Positions 18,125 to 27,383 of a stretch of DNA of 64,000 bases are shown in pieces. The notes beneath the pieces are model-generated. The model was not told the DNA's origin. It saw nothing but the letters and a program-made list of their open reading frames with translations, and ran no database searches. The translations under genes were made by a program, and so were the position numbers. The DNA comes from Labrenzia sp. CE80 (GTDB lineage: Bacteria > Pseudomonadota > Alphaproteobacteria > Rhizobiales > Stappiaceae), in assembly GCF_009650605.1 (NCBI RefSeq), contig NZ_WAJT01000001.1, forward strand, positions 372,001 through 436,000, read 5' to 3'. Numbering within the stretch: position 1 is the stretch's first letter; the number at the start of each line of letters is the position of its first letter.

Positions 18125-18212
18125 GGGTATTCCTTTCTCCCGTTGTGCCCGGGGCCTGCTTTTGTAAGGCCGGTGCCCGGAAATGTGCTGAACTTGTTTT
18201 GGCTGGCCGGCG

Positions 18213-18854
18213 TCAGGCGCCGAACAGCGAATAGAACCGTTGAACCGCGTCCCTGGCCTGTCCTTCCAGGTCGCGTTCAGCTGCGCTGGCGGTTTCGCCC
18301 AGCAGCAAGCGGATATGGACGTCGCGCACGGCCAGGCCGTAGAGGACCTGATAGGCCTCCTCCGCGTCGTCAAACTTGAGATAGTTGCGGTGGCGGCCTG
18401 CCTCCAGCAACGCACGCGCCTTGGCGCTGATCATATGCTTGCCGCGCACCAGAAGCAGCCGACCGAGCCGGTTGTCGTCGCGATTGGACTGGCCGATGGA
18501 CAGTCGATTGAGCGCCACGGAAGTTTCGCCGAAGAGAACCGCAAGCAGCTCTGTTGCAAAGGCGATCAGGTGGGTGCGGAAGGTTTCCGCGTCCGCGGTC
18601 GCACCGCTCTCGGGCGGGAAGTGGACCTTGCTTGCCTGATAGGCGACGACAGCAGCCAAAAGTCCGTCGCGATCACCGAACCACTTGTAGAGGCTTTCCT
18701 TGGAGCAGTTGGCCGTGCGCGCCAGACCGGCTGTTGTCAGGGCCTTTTCTCCGCCCTCTACCAACAATCCGAGGGCGCACTCCAGCACCGCTTCCTGGCG
18801 CGGGGTGAAGGCAACATCTTCGAATTCCGTGTCGACTGCAGGGGCGAGGGACAT
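18213..18854 (-). CDS. TetR family transcriptional regulator
   Basis: 213 residues. The N-terminal helix-turn-helix (about 20-65) contains LTTAGLARTANCSKESLYKWFGDRD, typical of TetR proteins; the C-terminal ligand domain resembles TetR_C branches of unknown ligand. It lies 88 bases upstream of ilvC on the same strand and faces away from the siderophore-interacting protein. A perfect palindrome at 18938-18951 is a likely operator. Confidence 0.88.
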   Translation of the reverse strand: MSLAPAVDTEFEDVAFTPRQEAVLECALGLLVEGGEKALTTAGLARTANCSKESLYKWFGDRDGLLAAVVAYQASKVHFPPESGATADAETFRTHLIAFATELLAVLFGETSVALNRLSIGQSNRDDNRLGRLLLVRGKHMISAKARALLEAGRHRNYLKFDDAEEAYQVLYGLAVRDVHIRLLLGETASAAERDLEGQARDAVQRFYSLFGA

Positions 18855-18937
18855 GACTTCTGTCTCTGGTTCTTCGGCGCGTTTCCAAGGTGGCAGACTG
18901 TCCGGAAGAGTCCGCGTCCGCCGTTTGTTTTATCTTT

Positions 18938-18951
18938 GTACCGTACGGTAC
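18938..18951. promoter_or_regulatory. 14-base palindrome, candidate TetR operator
   Basis: GTACCGTACGGTAC is a perfect palindrome 84 bases upstream of the tetR start and 140 bases upstream of the divergent siderophore-interacting gene. CCGTACGGTACGG-like sequences are common TetR sites. Binding is inferred. Confidence 0.6.
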
Positions 18952-19058
18952 GGTTCGTATTCATAGTTCCCTTCTGTGTTTGCCGTCAAGCCGGATTTTT
19001 CAAGTCGCCGGCAGTTTCTTTTCAAACCTGCTTTGAAAAATGGCGAGAGAGAAACTAA

Positions 19059-19079
19059 ATATGATTTTAAAATTCATAT
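19059..19079. promoter_or_regulatory. AT-rich hyphenated palindrome before the siderophore-interacting gene
   Basis: ATATGA (19059-19064) and TCATAT (19074-19079) flank a 9-base AT spacer, ending 12 bases before the ATG. It could be an iron-regulator site (Fur or Irr type); the position supports repression but no exact consensus match is claimed. Confidence 0.4.
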
Positions 19080-19091
19080 ATAGGACACCAA

Positions 19092-19892
19092 ATGGCGCTT
19101 CCAAACCGCAGAAAGACCCGAATTCTTACCGTTAAGTCAGCGTCTTATATCACGCCGCATATGGTCCGGGTGACGCTGACAGGTGACGATCTGGCTGACT
19201 TTCCCGATCACATGGAAGGGGCTCATTGCAAGTTGGCGTTTCCGCGCGAAGGCGAGGATCTGGCCAGTTTCACCGCTTTTCACCAAGCCATTTTGCCAAA
19301 AAAGAAGGTGCACACAATCAGGACCTATACGGTTCGTTCCTTCCGCCGTGAGGGCCTCGAGATGGACATCGACTTTGTTGCGCATGGCGACAGCGGCCCT
19401 GCGACTGTCTGGGCCCAGGCGGCGAAACCGGGTGACTTTCTGGCCTTCATGGGGCCAGGTCCGGTGAAGGTGACGGATTTCTATGCCGACTGGTATCTGG
19501 TCGCAGCAGACATGTCCGCTCTGCCCGTGGCGGCAGCAACGCTGGAGGCGATGCCTCGCTCAGCAAAAGGCGTGGCCGTGTTTGAAGTGCATTCATTGGA
19601 GGATCGCCAGGACATCGATCTGCCCGAAGGCATCGACGTTCACTGGCTCGTACAGGACGATCCTCACAAGTCCTCAACGGCTCAGCTGGACTTCATTCAG
19701 AACCTGGGCTGGCCGGACGGACGTGTTCAGACCTGCATTGCCGGTGAAAGCGGCCTCATTCGTCAACTGCGTCAACTGGTGCAGGTTGATCGCGGCGTTG
19801 ACCGGAAGGATGCCTATATTTCGGGTTACTGGAAGGTCGGTCTGGTTGAGGATGAGCATCAAGAAGCAAAACGGGCCGGTGCGGCCGGGTAA
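19092..19892 (+). CDS. Siderophore-interacting protein (FAD ferric reductase)
   Basis: 266 residues of the ViuB/YqjH-like family, which use NAD(P)H and FAD to release iron from ferric siderophores. The FAD-binding RTYTVR motif is near residue 77 and the C-terminal SIP domain holds AADMSALPVAA and a GYWKVG end. The ribosome site AGGA precedes the ATG. No siderophore transport or synthesis genes lie next to it. Confidence 0.9.
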   Translation: MALPNRRKTRILTVKSASYITPHMVRVTLTGDDLADFPDHMEGAHCKLAFPREGEDLASFTAFHQAILPKKKVHTIRTYTVRSFRREGLEMDIDFVAHGDSGPATVWAQAAKPGDFLAFMGPGPVKVTDFYADWYLVAADMSALPVAAATLEAMPRSAKGVAVFEVHSLEDRQDIDLPEGIDVHWLVQDDPHKSSTAQLDFIQNLGWPDGRVQTCIAGESGLIRQLRQLVQVDRGVDRKDAYISGYWKVGLVEDEHQEAKRAGAAG

Positions 19893-20062
19893 GGTGGCGC
19901 CGTAGGTGTTTCATTGTAAATACTGCTGATGTATATGGGTGCTGAGATATAGACCTTTCGTCTTATATGGCTGAATTGCCTTTGAATTTGTTGGTCGAGT
20001 TTATCAAAAAATTAGATCATTTTCTCGAATACTGACTCTTAAGTCTATTTCGAGGTGAAAAT

Positions 20063-22057
20063 ATGCTCAAAGGCGCCCTGGTCTTTGCTTTTCTCATTCT
20101 GTTTGGCGGGTCGATGTTTTGGCTCGCCCAGTCGGGCTTGAATGACACAGTCGAAACGGTCATTGAGGAGAATGCTGAACGCAAGGCGCGCAATTGGGCG
20201 ATGCACCTTGCCACCACAATGCCCGACCTTGAGGGTTTGATCGACAGTGGCGTGCCGACACAGGAGCAGCGCAATGCCATCGATACGGCTGTTCATGTTG
20301 GCGATGTCTTCCGCTTCAAGTTGTTTGATGACAATGCCAACCTGGTGCTGATTTCCGATGAGCTCGGCGCACCGCTTGAGCCGGGGGCGATGGCTGATCA
20401 CAATGGTCATGCTCAGATGGTCATTGATAATGGATCACCTGTCATCGATTTGAACGACGGGCGTGCCAAGGCCAATCGGCCGGATCTCTACGTAGAAGCC
20501 TATGTGCCGGTGGAAGCTGCTGGGGGTGACGTTCTTGGGGTGGTCGAAGTCTATGTTGACCAGACTATGGTCGCATCCCTTTTTCGGCGCAATTTTCTGC
20601 ATTTGGCGACCACCCTTGGCGCCTTGGTGCTTCTGACATTTGGTGTGCCTTTCGTTGCCTATATCGTCAAGATGCGCCAGCAAATGAAGACGGGCGAGAA
20701 GGTGCGCATCCTTTCATCGGTCGACCAGATCACCGGCTTGCACAACCGGGCTACCTTCTTTCAGAAGATCGAGGAATACCAGAAATCGGGCCGATTGGAT
20801 CTTCGCAAGACGGCCGTGATTTTCGTTGACGTAGACAAGTTCAAGACCATCAACGACACGTTCGGTCACAAGGTCGGTGACGCCTTCCTGCGTCACGTTG
20901 GCAATGCGATTTCCGGCTTTTTGTCGCGGGGGGACCTCGCTGCACGTTTTGGCGGAGATGAGTTTGTCATTCTTGCCGCCAATCGCTCGCCTGAGCAGCT
21001 CGAGCAGATGATCGAAAACCTGCGCGAGGCGGTCAGCGAACCGGTTTGGGTCGACGGGATGGCGGTCACGGGGCATCTAAGCCTGGGTGTTCACACGGAT
21101 GCAGGTGACGATTTGGACCTGCATGATCGCATGAATAAGGCGGATGTGGCTCTCTATCAGGCCAAGCTGATGGGCCGGAACACCTGTGTTACCTTTACGC
21201 CGGATCTGGAGGACAAGGTGGCCCGCCGCCGGCACGTTGAAGAGAGTGTCGTTCTTGGACTTGCGACAGACCGGTTTGAAGTTCATTTCCAGCCTCTGAT
21301 TGATCCGGCCCGGGATCAGGTCGCTGGCTTCGAGGCATTGCTTCGTCTCAAGGATTCCAGCGGTTCTTCTATTCCTCCGTCGGAGTTCATTCCGATCGCG
21401 GAGGAAAATGGCGAGATCATGCGTATCGGCGCCTGGGTGCTCGAGCGCTCCATGAAAGCCGCGTCCAACTGGCCCGAACACCTTTTTGTTTCCGTCAACC
21501 TTTCGACCCGGCAGTTTGAAGACGGCAAGCTTGTTGCCCAGATCACACAACTTCTGAAGCAGACGGGACTTGCGCCGACGCGGCTGGAGCTTGAGGTGAC
21601 CGAAAGCCTTTTGATCGAACAGGCTGACAATGTCTCTGACCAGCTTGATGCGCTGCGCGATCTGGGCGTTCAGCTGTCGATGGATGATTTCGGCACAGGA
21701 TACTCCAGCCTTGGCTATCTCTGGAAATACAATTTCAACAAGCTGAAGATCGATCGTTCCTTCGTGATGTCTCTTGGCAAGAGCGATGAGCGTACCCAGC
21801 ATATCCTCGACACCATCATCATCCTTGGCCACAAGCTGAACATGCAAGTGACTGCGGAGGGGATCGAGACAAAGGAACAAGCCTCTTATCTCCGCTCGCT
21901 GTCGTGCGATCATTTTCAGGGGTTCTATTTTGGCAAGCCGATGCCCGAATCCGAGCTTGCACCTTACCTCATGGACAATACGGTGCTTCCGTTGCTGGAC
22001 GGCGAAATTCAGGAGAAAACTGTCGAGAACGCGAGGCGTCTCAAATTCGGCAGTTGA
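20063..22057 (+). CDS. GGDEF-EAL cyclic di-GMP turnover protein
   Basis: 664-residue membrane sensor: an N-terminal helix (residues about 3-25), a periplasmic sensor region (to about 170), a second helix (about 180-205), GGDEF (motif 297-301) and EAL (ExLxR motif near 423). The cyclase motif is intact GGDEF, but the inhibitory RxxD Arg is replaced by Ser. The EAL domain keeps TESLLIE, DDFGTGYSSL, KIDRSFV and EGIET, so phosphodiesterase activity is expected. Confidence 0.93.
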   Translation: MLKGALVFAFLILFGGSMFWLAQSGLNDTVETVIEENAERKARNWAMHLATTMPDLEGLIDSGVPTQEQRNAIDTAVHVGDVFRFKLFDDNANLVLISDELGAPLEPGAMADHNGHAQMVIDNGSPVIDLNDGRAKANRPDLYVEAYVPVEAAGGDVLGVVEVYVDQTMVASLFRRNFLHLATTLGALVLLTFGVPFVAYIVKMRQQMKTGEKVRILSSVDQITGLHNRATFFQKIEEYQKSGRLDLRKTAVIFVDVDKFKTINDTFGHKVGDAFLRHVGNAISGFLSRGDLAARFGGDEFVILAANRSPEQLEQMIENLREAVSEPVWVDGMAVTGHLSLGVHTDAGDDLDLHDRMNKADVALYQAKLMGRNTCVTFTPDLEDKVARRRHVEESVVLGLATDRFEVHFQPLIDPARDQVAGFEALLRLKDSSGSSIPPSEFIPIAEENGEIMRIGAWVLERSMKAASNWPEHLFVSVNLSTRQFEDGKLVAQITQLLKQTGLAPTRLELEVTESLLIEQADNVSDQLDALRDLGVQLSMDDFGTGYSSLGYLWKYNFNKLKIDRSFVMSLGKSDERTQHILDTIIILGHKLNMQVTAEGIETKEQASYLRSLSCDHFQGFYFGKPMPESELAPYLMDNTVLPLLDGEIQEKTVENARRLKFGS

Positions 22058-22178
22058 ATTTTGCATGCCGAGATACGGGGCCTCTACCTCCGTTCCGGCG
22101 ATGTAGTAAGGACCTAATACCCGCTTGCCGACGGCTTTTGGTAGCTTTCCGGAGTGACTGTTGCTCTGGGAGGAAAAC

Positions 22179-22772
22179 ATGAGCTCCAAGAAAATTCTGA
22201 TGATTACCGGTGATTTTACCGAGGACTATGAAACCATGGTGCCGTTTCAGGCGCTGCTGGCTGTTGGCCATAGTGTCGACGCAGTGTGTCCCGGCAAGAA
22301 AGCGGGCGAAACCGTCGCCACTTCGATCCATGATTTCGAGGGTGACCAGACCTACACGGAAAAGCGTGGGCATAATTTTTCGCTGAACGCCACTTTCGCC
22401 GACATCAATGTTGCCGATTACGATGCGTTGGTGATCCCGGGTGGCCGCGCGCCGGAATATCTGCGTCTTGACAAGGACGTGATTGCCGCGGTCGTGCATT
22501 TCTTCGAGACCGGCAAGCCGGTTGCCGCGATCTGCCACGGGGCCCAGCTTCTGGCAGCTGCCCGTGTGATCGAAGGGCGGACTGTTTCTGCCTATCCGGC
22601 CTGCCGTCCTGAAGTGGAACTTGCCGGCGGCACCTATGCGGAGATCGCCATCGATGGCGCCGTGACGGATGGAAACCTGGTCACCGCACCTGCCTGGCCG
22701 GCCCATCCGGCATGGCTGTCGCAGTTTATGGCCGTCATGGCCGGCGAAGCTGTCGGGACGCTCGCTGCCTGA
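22179..22772 (+). CDS. DJ-1/PfpI family protein
   Basis: 197 residues of the class I glutamine amidotransferase-like DJ-1/PfpI fold. The nucleophile Cys sits in AICHGAQ (near residue 119) after VIPGGRAPEYLR. Members act as chaperones, deglycases or proteases; which applies here is unknown. The start at 22179 has GGGAGG upstream. Confidence 0.87.
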   Translation: MSSKKILMITGDFTEDYETMVPFQALLAVGHSVDAVCPGKKAGETVATSIHDFEGDQTYTEKRGHNFSLNATFADINVADYDALVIPGGRAPEYLRLDKDVIAAVVHFFETGKPVAAICHGAQLLAAARVIEGRTVSAYPACRPEVELAGGTYAEIAIDGAVTDGNLVTAPAWPAHPAWLSQFMAVMAGEAVGTLAA

Positions 22773-22954
22773 GCCAGCTCTTCCAGTCTGACTGCGACTT
22801 TCCCAAGACCCACGTGTCCGGTTCCCCCGATCCGGACACGTCTAGCCCTGCTTTGAACGCAGTCCCGATTTTGCGCAAAAAGCAGGGCTTTCGGTCCGTA
22901 TGTCATCGCGGTAGACTGTTTCCTCTTCACCTGAACAGGCCGTGAGACTTCGCC

Positions 22955-23305
22955 ATGTGCAAACTCTTCATCCAGGCAGATGCCGATCTATGGGCGAGCA
23001 GCACCCGTTCGTTGCGGATCGATGGCATGGTGACGAGCGTTCGACTGGAAACCTTCTTCTGGACAACCCTTGAGGAAATCGCCACACGCGATGGCATGAC
23101 CGTGATCCAGCTGATCACGAAACTCCATCACGAGAGCATTGATGCCGGGCATGATCTGGGCAACTTCACGTCGTTCCTGCGCGTATGCTGTGGCCGCTAT
23201 CTGGCCCTGCAACTCACTGGCGATGTGCCGACCGACAAGCGGCTGCCGATCGCCGCTCTCGACGCTGATGATATTCTGGATGCCGAACGGGGCCGGGTGC
23301 ACTAA
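22955..23305 (+). CDS. Ribbon-helix-helix domain protein
   Basis: 116 residues of the RHH_4 family found in alphaproteobacteria; the ribbon-helix-helix core is around SLRIDGMVTSVRLETFFWTTL to LITKLHHE. DNA binding is likely from the fold, but no target is known. Confidence 0.75.
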   Translation: MCKLFIQADADLWASSTRSLRIDGMVTSVRLETFFWTTLEEIATRDGMTVIQLITKLHHESIDAGHDLGNFTSFLRVCCGRYLALQLTGDVPTDKRLPIAALDADDILDAERGRVH

Positions 23306-23322
23306 GTTTTTCCCGAAGCGGG

Positions 23323-23880
23323 TCAGACGCGGCCGGTTTCTACCGCTTTGGTCAACAACTTGAGTTTGCCTGCAATCGACATGCGGGTGTTGTCATCGTT
23401 GATGAGTGCCTCTGCGGTCAACTTGTTGCTGCGCGCGGATAGCTCGTAACAAGCGTCTTCGATGACTTTCGCCGACATGGTTGTCAGAACGTCTCGCAAC
23501 ATGACTGGCAGATATTCATGCCGCTCTGTGGCCTGAAACAGTGCGACTGGTTTGCCTGGAAAGTCAGGGCAACCGACCAGCCAGTCGAGCAGGTTCTTGA
23601 AACTTCCGGGTAGGCAGTGAACGTACTCCGGGCAGGCAATCAGCAAGGCATCGGCATCTTGGACAAGGGACCGCAACTCGAGGACCTTATCTGGTAGGTC
23701 TGTTGTCTCTTCCAAGTCGGGATTGAAGTGGGGCAGGGAAGCCTGCCCTGCGTAAAGCTTGATGCTCATGCAGTCAGGCTGCAGTGCGACCGCAGCCATG
23801 ATGATTTCCCTGTTTGAAGACGCTGCGCGAAGGCTTCCACAAAGGGCGAGAACATTGATCAATTTGGGATCAGGCCGCAA
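23323..23880 (-). CDS. NADPH-dependent FMN reductase family protein
   Basis: About 185 residues with a flavodoxin-like fold: LALCGSLRAASSNR near the start is the FMN phosphate loop, and PEYVHCLPGSFKNLLDWL is the second family motif. The start is uncertain: TTG at 23880, or a TTG six codons later at 23862. It follows the LysE gene by 6 bases on the same strand. Confidence 0.82.
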   Translation of the reverse strand: MRPDPKLINVLALCGSLRAASSNREIIMAAVALQPDCMSIKLYAGQASLPHFNPDLEETTDLPDKVLELRSLVQDADALLIACPEYVHCLPGSFKNLLDWLVGCPDFPGKPVALFQATERHEYLPVMLRDVLTTMSAKVIEDACYELSARSNKLTAEALINDDNTRMSIAGKLKLLTKAVETGRV

Positions 23881-23886
23881 CGAGCA

Positions 23887-24510
23887 TTACCGGCTTGCCG
23901 TCGCCAAGGCCGCACCGAAGCCGACGAACAGTCCGCCGGTGATGCGGCGCGTCATGGACAGCCGCTTCTCGGAGGTGAGAAAGCGCCGGACGTTTTCGCC
24001 CGCATAGGCGATGGCCGCGTGGTTGGCCCAGCACAGAGCTGCGTAGGTGACAGACAGAATGATGGTTTGGTCCAGGTGGAACCCGCTCTTCGACATGAAC
24101 TGCGGAAACAGGGCGGTGATAACGAGAATGGCCTTTGGGTTGGTGATCGAAACCAAGAACGCCTGGCCGAAGAGCACGCGATAGCTCTTTCTGCCTTCCA
24201 GATCGTTTTCCAGGGTGTTGAATGAGCTTTTGTCGCGCCAGACTTTCACGCCGATGTAGATCAGATAAGCAGCGCCGATCAGTTTTAGCACGGTGAAGGC
24301 CATGGCGGAGGTCGCCATCAGGGCGCCAAAGCCGAGAGCAACCGCAAAGCCAATGCAAACCAGGCCGAGCGCATTGCCAGATGCGGATGCAAGTGTCGCG
24401 TTGCGGCCGAAGCGGAGGGTGTTGTGAATGGCGAGCATCACCCCGGGACCGGGACTGATAGCAGGCACAAGGGAGACGGCAATGAACAGGAGCCAGGCTT
24501 CGAGGTGCAT
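23887..24510 (-). CDS. LysE family translocator
   Basis: 207-residue membrane exporter of the LysE/RhtB family with about six helices and the family motif PGPGVMLAIHNTLRFG near the N terminus. The family exports amino acids and derivatives. The substrate is not known. It is co-directional with the FMN reductase gene. Confidence 0.9.
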   Translation of the reverse strand: MHLEAWLLFIAVSLVPAISPGPGVMLAIHNTLRFGRNATLASASGNALGLVCIGFAVALGFGALMATSAMAFTVLKLIGAAYLIYIGVKVWRDKSSFNTLENDLEGRKSYRVLFGQAFLVSITNPKAILVITALFPQFMSKSGFHLDQTIILSVTYAALCWANHAAIAYAGENVRRFLTSEKRLSMTRRITGGLFVGFGAALATASR

Positions 24511-24553
24511 ATTTTAACTCGTCAGTTCGTGAGGCGGCAGGTTGGAACCTGCG

Positions 24554-25132
24554 TCAGGGCATCAAATAGCCGTTGCGAACGGCCGCATCGAGAAGGCTTT
24601 GTGCGTAGGCCCACAGGTCTGGATAGGGGGCAAGTCTTGGCGCTTTCTTTCGGCGCAAAAAGTCTGCGCTCAGTGGTTGGTGGCAAAATCCACTCGCATT
24701 CGGCCCGAAGACCTGCAGCATCGGGTGCAGTGCGTCCATGGCATTTGCAAATTTAGCCTCGGGACTATCACCGGCTTCGAACTCAGCCCAGAGAGCTTTG
24801 AACTCCGCGGCCTGATTGTCTGGCAGGAGAGAGAAAGTCTCTTCTGCGGCGGCGGCTTCGAGGGTCGCGACGTCGGTTTCATTTTCCTCAGTGACCCAAT
24901 GATCACCAGCCTGAATTTCGATGATGTCGTGGATCGTTAACATCTTCAGCACGGTGTCGAGCTTCAAATTCTCAGGTGCATGCCCTGCTAGCACCACCGC
25001 CTGGAGACTGACATGCCAGCTGTGCTCCGCTGAATTCTCGTTTCTTTCGCCGCTAACCAACTTGTTTTTGCGCACAACGTTTTTGAGCTTGTCGGCGTGA
25101 AGCAAGAAAGCAATTTGTTCGTTCAGCGACAT
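24554..25132 (-). CDS. HD domain phosphohydrolase (YfbR/HDDC2-like)
   Basis: 192 residues with the HD metal motif: the His of ENSAEHSWHV, the His-Asp of LTIHDIIEIQAGD and a later Asp in NAMDALHPM. YfbR/HDDC2 homologues are 5'-deoxynucleotidases, a plausible role. It starts 2 bases after the pdxJ stop, so both are in one transcript. Confidence 0.88.
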   Translation of the reverse strand: MSLNEQIAFLLHADKLKNVVRKNKLVSGERNENSAEHSWHVSLQAVVLAGHAPENLKLDTVLKMLTIHDIIEIQAGDHWVTEENETDVATLEAAAAEETFSLLPDNQAAEFKALWAEFEAGDSPEAKFANAMDALHPMLQVFGPNASGFCHQPLSADFLRRKKAPRLAPYPDLWAYAQSLLDAAVRNGYLMP

Positions 25133-25134
25133 GC

Positions 25135-25881
25135 TCAGCTTTCGCCCATAGAGTTTTTGAAGCGCCTGACGCTCTCGGCAAATCCGTAGATCAGGGCGTC
25201 GGCTGTGAAGCCGTGGCCGATGGACATCTCGCGGATGAACGGCGCACGAGCAATAAGGGCAGGGATGTTCGCGACCGTCAGATCGTGTCCGGCATTGACA
25301 CCCAAGCCCAGGCCGTAGGCTGCCTGCGCAGTCTCGACCACCTTGGTGAGTTCGATCTCTGCCTTTGCCGGGTCGTCGTAACAGGCGCCATAGGGGCCGG
25401 TATAAATCTCGATCCGCTCGGCGCCGAGGTTCGCAGCGTGTCTTGGTGCGGATGGATCGGGGTCACAAAACAACGACACGGTGACGGCCCAATCCTTTGA
25501 CGAGGCAATGGCGTCTGCGAGCCGGGAGGTGTCGCGGTCGAACTGCCAGCCGTGGTCCGAGGTCGTCTGATCGGGATCGTCAGGTACGAACAGCACCTGG
25601 TCCGGCCGTGCTTCTTCCACCAGCTTCAGGAAGTCGTCCGAGGGATAGCCCTCAAGGCAAAGTTCCTTGTTCGGGTAGCGGTCCTCGATCATCTCCGAGA
25701 GCTCGAAGACGTCCGTCTTGCGGATGTGTCGCTCGTCCGGACGGGGGTGAACCGTGATGCCCTTCGCGCCGGCTTCCATGGCAATGGAGGCGAGGCCTGT
25801 CACGCTCGGCCAGGGCAGGTCCCGGCGATTGCGGAGCATGGCGATAGCGTTGACATTTACCGATAGGCGCGAAGGTGTCAT
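25135..25881 (-). CDS. pdxJ: Pyridoxine 5'-phosphate synthase
   Basis: 248-residue TIM barrel that condenses 3-amino-2-oxopropyl phosphate and deoxyxylulose 5-phosphate in vitamin B6 synthesis. Family motifs include LSVNVNAIAMLRN at the start, GITVHPRPDERHI, the YTGPYG segment and GLGVNAGHDL with the conserved His. First gene of a two-gene unit with the HD hydrolase. Confidence 0.94.
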   Translation of the reverse strand: MTPSRLSVNVNAIAMLRNRRDLPWPSVTGLASIAMEAGAKGITVHPRPDERHIRKTDVFELSEMIEDRYPNKELCLEGYPSDDFLKLVEEARPDQVLFVPDDPDQTTSDHGWQFDRDTSRLADAIASSKDWAVTVSLFCDPDPSAPRHAANLGAERIEIYTGPYGACYDDPAKAEIELTKVVETAQAAYGLGLGVNAGHDLTVANIPALIARAPFIREMSIGHGFTADALIYGFAESVRRFKNSMGES

Positions 25882-26135
25882 CGTCTCAACTCAGGGCTGT
25901 TAAAGCTTGAAGTCAGGCGCCTTCCAAACAGGATGAAGCGCCTGAGGGCAGGTTGGAGAAACCTGTGCCTTTTTTCCAAAATTGGCGCAAAACCCCTTGG
26001 AGTCAAACAGGAAATTGTCCCTAGGGACAAAGAAGGAGATGCCGACTGAAGGTCTCTTGTCGGGGATGCCTGTCCGGGTCAATTGGTTGGCTGCGAGAAA
26101 TCAGGCTTGCGAAAGAAATGGAAAATACGTTAGTA

Positions 26136-26153
26136 GTAATGTAATAACATTAC
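26136..26153. promoter_or_regulatory. Candidate Zur box
   Basis: GTAATGT-AATA-ACATTAC is an 18-base palindrome with perfect 7-base arms, 15 bases before the start of the COG0523 gene. It closely resembles alphaproteobacterial Zur operators, which suggests repression by zinc. Confidence 0.7.
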
Positions 26154-26168
26154 ATAATGAGGTTTCCA

Positions 26169-27383
26169 ATGACTGACGACCGCCTACCCGTCACGGTTCT
26201 TTCCGGCTTTCTCGGTGCCGGTAAAACGACCCTCTTGAACCGGGTACTGAACAACAGGGACGGCCTGCGCGTTGCGGTGATCGTCAACGACATGTCCGAG
26301 GTCAACATCGATGCGGACCTCGTACGAGCGGGCGGGGCGGAACTCAGCCATACGGATGAGACCCTCGTTGAAATGTCCAACGGTTGCATCTGCTGCACCC
26401 TGCGGGATGACCTGCTGAACGAAGTGCGGAGGCTTTCGAGCGAGGGCAAGTTTGATTACCTGCTGATTGAATCGACCGGGATTTCCGAGCCTTTGCCGGT
26501 GGCGACCACATTCGAGTTTCGCGACGAGGAGGGCCAGAGCCTGTCGGACGTGGCGCGCCTCGACACGATGGTTACGGTTGTTGATGCGGTGAACCTTCTC
26601 AATGATTTCTCCAGCCACGACTTTCTCAGTGATCGCGGTGAGACCCTGGGAGAAGAGGATGAACGCACGCTGGTTCATCTCCTGACCGACCAGATCGAGT
26701 TCTCCGATGTCGTGGTGCTGAACAAGGTCAGTGCCGCCAGGTCCGAGCAGGTCGATGCAGCGCGCAAGATCATCCGCAGCCTTAATGCGGACGCGCGGAT
26801 CATCGAGACGGACTACAGCGAAGTTGCGCCCTCCGACATTTTGAACACCGGGCTCTTTGATTTTGAGAAGGCACATGAACATCCGCAGTGGGCCAAGGAA
26901 CTTTACGGCTTTGCGGATCATGTTCCGGAAACGGAGGAGTATGGTGTTCAGTCCTTCGTCTACCGCGCCCGCCGTCCCTTTGATCCTGCGAAGATCCATG
27001 CGCTTTTGAATGCGCCTCTGCCCGGCGTCATTCGGGCCAAAGGGCATTTCTGGATCGGCTCACGGCCGAACTGGGTGCTCGAGTTTTCCCTTGCCGGTGC
27101 CCTGTCGAGTGTCAGTCCGCTAGGGCGCTGGTGGGCGTCGATCCCGCAGGAGCGTTGGCCCGACGACGAGCGGGCCCGGACCTACGCCAGATCGCTCTGG
27201 GTGGAGCCCTTTGGTGACCGGCGTCAGGAGATCGTCTTTATTGGTGCGGGGATCGACTGGCCGCAGCTGACGCAATGGCTGGATGCTTGTGTCCTTGGCG
27301 AAGATGCGGGCGATGACCTGAGCGCATTTGCAGGTCTTGCCGATCCGTTCCCCTCCTACCAGCGGTCCGAGGCCGCTGCATGA
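26169..27383 (+). CDS. COG0523 (CobW/ZigA-like) GTPase, putative zinc metallochaperone
   Basis: 404-residue G3E GTPase. Walker A SGFLGAGKTT lies at residues 12-21, the metal-binding CxCC motif (CICC) near 73-76, and a CobW_C domain covers about 280-380. The Zur-like palindrome before it points to zinc homeostasis rather than cobalamin synthesis. Start 26169 has GAGG upstream; the ATG at 26157 is less good. It overlaps the next gene by four bases. Confidence 0.9.
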   Translation: MTDDRLPVTVLSGFLGAGKTTLLNRVLNNRDGLRVAVIVNDMSEVNIDADLVRAGGAELSHTDETLVEMSNGCICCTLRDDLLNEVRRLSSEGKFDYLLIESTGISEPLPVATTFEFRDEEGQSLSDVARLDTMVTVVDAVNLLNDFSSHDFLSDRGETLGEEDERTLVHLLTDQIEFSDVVVLNKVSAARSEQVDAARKIIRSLNADARIIETDYSEVAPSDILNTGLFDFEKAHEHPQWAKELYGFADHVPETEEYGVQSFVYRARRPFDPAKIHALLNAPLPGVIRAKGHFWIGSRPNWVLEFSLAGALSSVSPLGRWWASIPQERWPDDERARTYARSLWVEPFGDRRQEIVFIGAGIDWPQLTQWLDACVLGEDAGDDLSAFAGLADPFPSYQRSEAAA

